Assembly: GCA_003646935.1 (NCBI GenBank)
Contig: QMLW01000127.1
Span: 1 to 6,270, forward strand
Source of the DNA: Deltaproteobacteria bacterium
GTDB lineage: Bacteria > Desulfobacterota > DSM-4660 > Desulfatiglandales > B25-G16
DNA: 6,270 nucleotides
Reading direction: 5' to 3'
Shown here one piece after another: positions 6,240-6,270 of this stretch (positions are counted from its first letter, which is position 1; each line of letters opens with the position of its first letter). The position numbers and the translations under genes are program-made. The notes beneath the pieces are model-generated. The model had not been told where the DNA came from, did not search any database, and saw nothing but the letters and a program-made list of their open reading frames with translations.

Positions 6240-6270
6240 TTATTTTGTTTCTTTATGAAGCGTATGAGTA
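6240..6270 (-). CDS. rpmG: 50S ribosomal protein L33, C-terminal end (5' part outside window)
   Basis: Only the last nine codons and the TAA stop are in the window. They read THTLHKETK, which matches the usual L33 ending (…KHTLHKEVK or …HKETK). L33 is a small (about 50-aa) 50S subunit protein near the E site. The gene order rpmG, tRNA-Trp, secE, nusG is common in bacteria and supports the call. The short length prevents any check for the zinc-binding cysteines that divide L33 into two types. Confidence 0.85.
   Translation of the reverse strand, partial: THTLHKETK

Noticed and set aside
1..6270. Mobile elements, CRISPR arrays, defence genes or an unknown system
   Set aside because: All long frames are assigned to conserved housekeeping genes. 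No direct-repeat arrays, transposase motifs or terminal inverted repeats were seen on either strand.

Overview
This window is a conserved bacterial housekeeping locus, read entirely from the minus strand. In transcription order (high to low coordinates) it holds the last codons of rpmG, a tRNA-Trp gene, secE, nusG, rplK, rplA, rplJ, rplL and the first two thirds or so of rpoB, which runs off the left edge. The rpmG–tRNA-Trp–secE–nusG–rplKAJL–rpoB order, the roughly balanced base composition and the frequent GTG starts (rpoB, rplJ, rplK, nusG) fit a Gram-negative, deltaproteobacterial/Desulfobacterota-like genome. That assignment is an inference; the window alone does not fix the phylum.

Layout. 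6240-6270 is the 3' end of rpmG (ribosomal protein L33). 6150-6226 is tRNA-Trp(CCA) with an encoded CCA tail. 5703-6074 is secE, with a long basic N-terminal extension. 5158-5688 is nusG. 4720-5145 and 3984-4688 are rplK and rplA (L11 and L1). 3792-3983 is a structured gap before rplJ that probably contains the L10-binding leader. 3270-3791 and 2808-3197 are rplJ and rplL (L10 and L7/L12). 1-2731 is the 5' part of rpoB (about 910 codons), with no in-frame stop and an intact rifampicin-binding region.

The genes link protein export (SecE), transcription (NusG, RNA polymerase beta) and the GTPase-associated centre and stalks of the 50S subunit (L11, L1, L10, L7/L12). Gaps are short (8 to 192 nt) and all genes point the same way. 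I see no convincing promoter or rho-independent terminator, so the window looks like one long transcription unit, with the tRNA cut out by processing. The regulatory candidates are small hairpins: the rplJ leader, one over the secE ribosome binding site, one between rplJ and rplL and one between rplL and rpoB.

I found no mobile element, CRISPR array, phage gene or unknown system. No stretch longer than 300 bases lacks a gene. The plus-strand open frames are antisense shadows of these genes. The points worth a second look are modest: the SecE extension, the leader RNAs and several start-codon corrections.
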